Positions 63,326 to 64,000 of a DNA stretch of 64,000 bases are shown here, piece by piece (positions within the stretch are counted from its first letter, which is position 1; every line of letters begins with the position of its first letter). The stretch is taken from assembly GCA_020630955.1 (NCBI GenBank), contig JAHDIE010000007.1:62001-126000 (forward strand). The letters run 5' to 3'. The DNA is from Saprospiraceae bacterium (GTDB lineage Bacteria > Bacteroidota > Bacteroidia > Chitinophagales > Saprospiraceae). The notes under the pieces were generated by a model, which was given only the letters and a program-made list of their open reading frames with translations, ran no database searches and had not been told where the DNA came from. Both the position numbers and the translations under genes were made by a program.

Positions 63326-64000
63326 TTAAGACAGGTATTTTCCCACGATTGGCATCCTCCTTCCTACCCCAAAAGCCTTAGTAGAAACCCTTAGTACTGG
63401 GGCGGTTTGGTACCTTTTGAACTCATTGATGTTGACCAATCTTAGGATTCTTTTGACCAATTTTGGATCATATCCTAGCTCAATAATTTCATTGGGCCCC
63501 TGCACTTTTTCGATGTATTCAAACAGGATACTATCGAGAATATCGTAGTCTGGTAGGCTATCTGAGTCTTTTTGGTCGGGTCTTAATTCGGCTGAAGGGG
63601 GTTTTTCAATGGAGTTTATTGGAATGATTTCACCATCTTTATTGATATAATGTGCCAGTTTATACACATCTGTTTTGTACACATCTGCTATGACAGAAAG
63701 CCCACCTGCGAGATCCCCATATAGCGTGCCATAACCCACAGCCATTTCACTTTTATTGGTGGTATTTAATAATATGTTTCCATATTTATTCGATAATGCC
63801 ATCAGGAGGGTGCCTCTTGTCCTGGCTTGAATGTTTTCTTCTGTCACATTAAATGGTGCATCTTTGAAAATAGGAGAGAGCTTAGTGAGGAATTCATCAT
63901 ACACATCTTTAATGGCAATGATATCATATTGAATGCCCAAATTTTCTGCAAGCACTCTTGCATCATCTACACTGTGATCTGAAGAAAATTGAGAGGGCAT
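63326..64000 (-). CDS. nadE: NAD+ synthase, C-terminal part (runs off right edge)
   Basis: The last 224 residues of a glutamine-dependent-type NAD+ synthase; the start lies beyond position 64000. MPSQFSSDHSVDDARVLAENLGIQY is the ATP-binding PP-loop region. ENIQARTRGTLLMALSN, LLNTTNKSEMAVGYGTLYGDLAGGLSVIADVYKTDVYKLA and KPPSAELRPDQKD are the substrate-binding blocks. The frame stays open to the edge. The end KAFGVGRRMPIVGKYLS is typical of the long, glutaminase-fused form. The enzyme makes NAD from nicotinate adenine dinucleotide. Confidence 0.94.
   Translation of the reverse strand: MPSQFSSDHSVDDARVLAENLGIQYDIIAIKDVYDEFLTKLSPIFKDAPFNVTEENIQARTRGTLLMALSNKYGNILLNTTNKSEMAVGYGTLYGDLAGGLSVIADVYKTDVYKLAHYINKDGEIIPINSIEKPPSAELRPDQKDSDSLPDYDILDSILFEYIEKVQGPNEIIELGYDPKLVKRILRLVNINEFKRYQTAPVLRVSTKAFGVGRRMPIVGKYLS

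Noticed and set aside
1-64000. CRISPR arrays, insertion sequences, phage or defence islands
   Set aside because: No spaced direct repeats, transposase motifs, integrase or att-like duplications were seen. The only exact long repeat noted is the 18-mer at 4137 and 5918.

Overview
The window is AT-rich (roughly one third G+C by eye) chromosomal DNA from a member of the Bacteroidota. Evidence: a PorP/SprF-family type IX secretion-associated protein, a GSCFA-domain protein, an ABC permease fused to an M1 aminopeptidase, rsmE followed by DUF4159, an Oar-like TonB-dependent receptor, many lipoproteins with short lipoboxes, almost no Shine-Dalgarno sequences, and promoters matching the Bacteroidota TAnnTTTG -7 box with an upstream TTTG. 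The mix would suit a free-living or marine lineage (Saprospiria-like is a guess). I see no phage, transposon, CRISPR array or rRNA; one tRNA-Leu(CAA) is present.

Layout. 1-4 kb: a C-terminal gene fragment, a metallopeptidase lipoprotein, a divergent TetR/membrane-protein pair with a palindromic operator candidate, an HtrA-like protease, a Qnr-like pentapeptide protein and a GIY-YIG-like mini-protein. 4-8 kb: an AraC regulator flanked by a SAM methyltransferase gene and a four-gene SnoaL/lipoprotein operon. An identical 18-bp site lies in front of both flanking units at exactly the same distance from a -7-like box, so this looks like a small undescribed regulon. 8-21.5 kb: a membrane-bound AraC regulator, tRNA-Leu, then housekeeping genes (hscB, rseP, rsmE, asd) mixed with secreted or membrane proteins, ending in a coiled-coil protein with three glycine-rich C-terminal repeats. 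21.7-30.8 kb: the Oar-like receptor, a serine hydrolase plus C45-type acyltransferase/hydrolase operon with an AraC regulator, an S9-like lipoprotein hydrolase and a divergent TrpF-like protein. 30.8-35 kb: an ABC ATPase and the permease/M1 peptidase fusion.

36-43.8 kb is a four-gene beta-glucan utilisation operon: secreted clan GH-A glycosidase, very large cytoplasmic glycoside phosphorylase (GH149/GH94-like), GH17 lipoprotein and GPH-type sugar symporter, with a divergent membrane AraC regulator. The genes fit together as outside hydrolysis, import of oligosaccharides, and phosphorolysis inside the cell, without a SusC/SusD pair.

44-64 kb is mainly core functions: feoAB, lgt, mtaB, a HEAT-repeat/cyclophilin lipoprotein with gcvT, a GbsR-type regulator with a palindrome before a DUF1015/amidohydrolase operon, GSCFA, PorP/SprF, a compact bactofilin-AtpZ-membrane protein-biotin carrier operon, a split transketolase, HU, and nadE running off the right edge.

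All assignments come from reading the sequence; no database search was run. Start sites were moved to an internal ATG where the longest frame began with TTG or lay inside a terminator.
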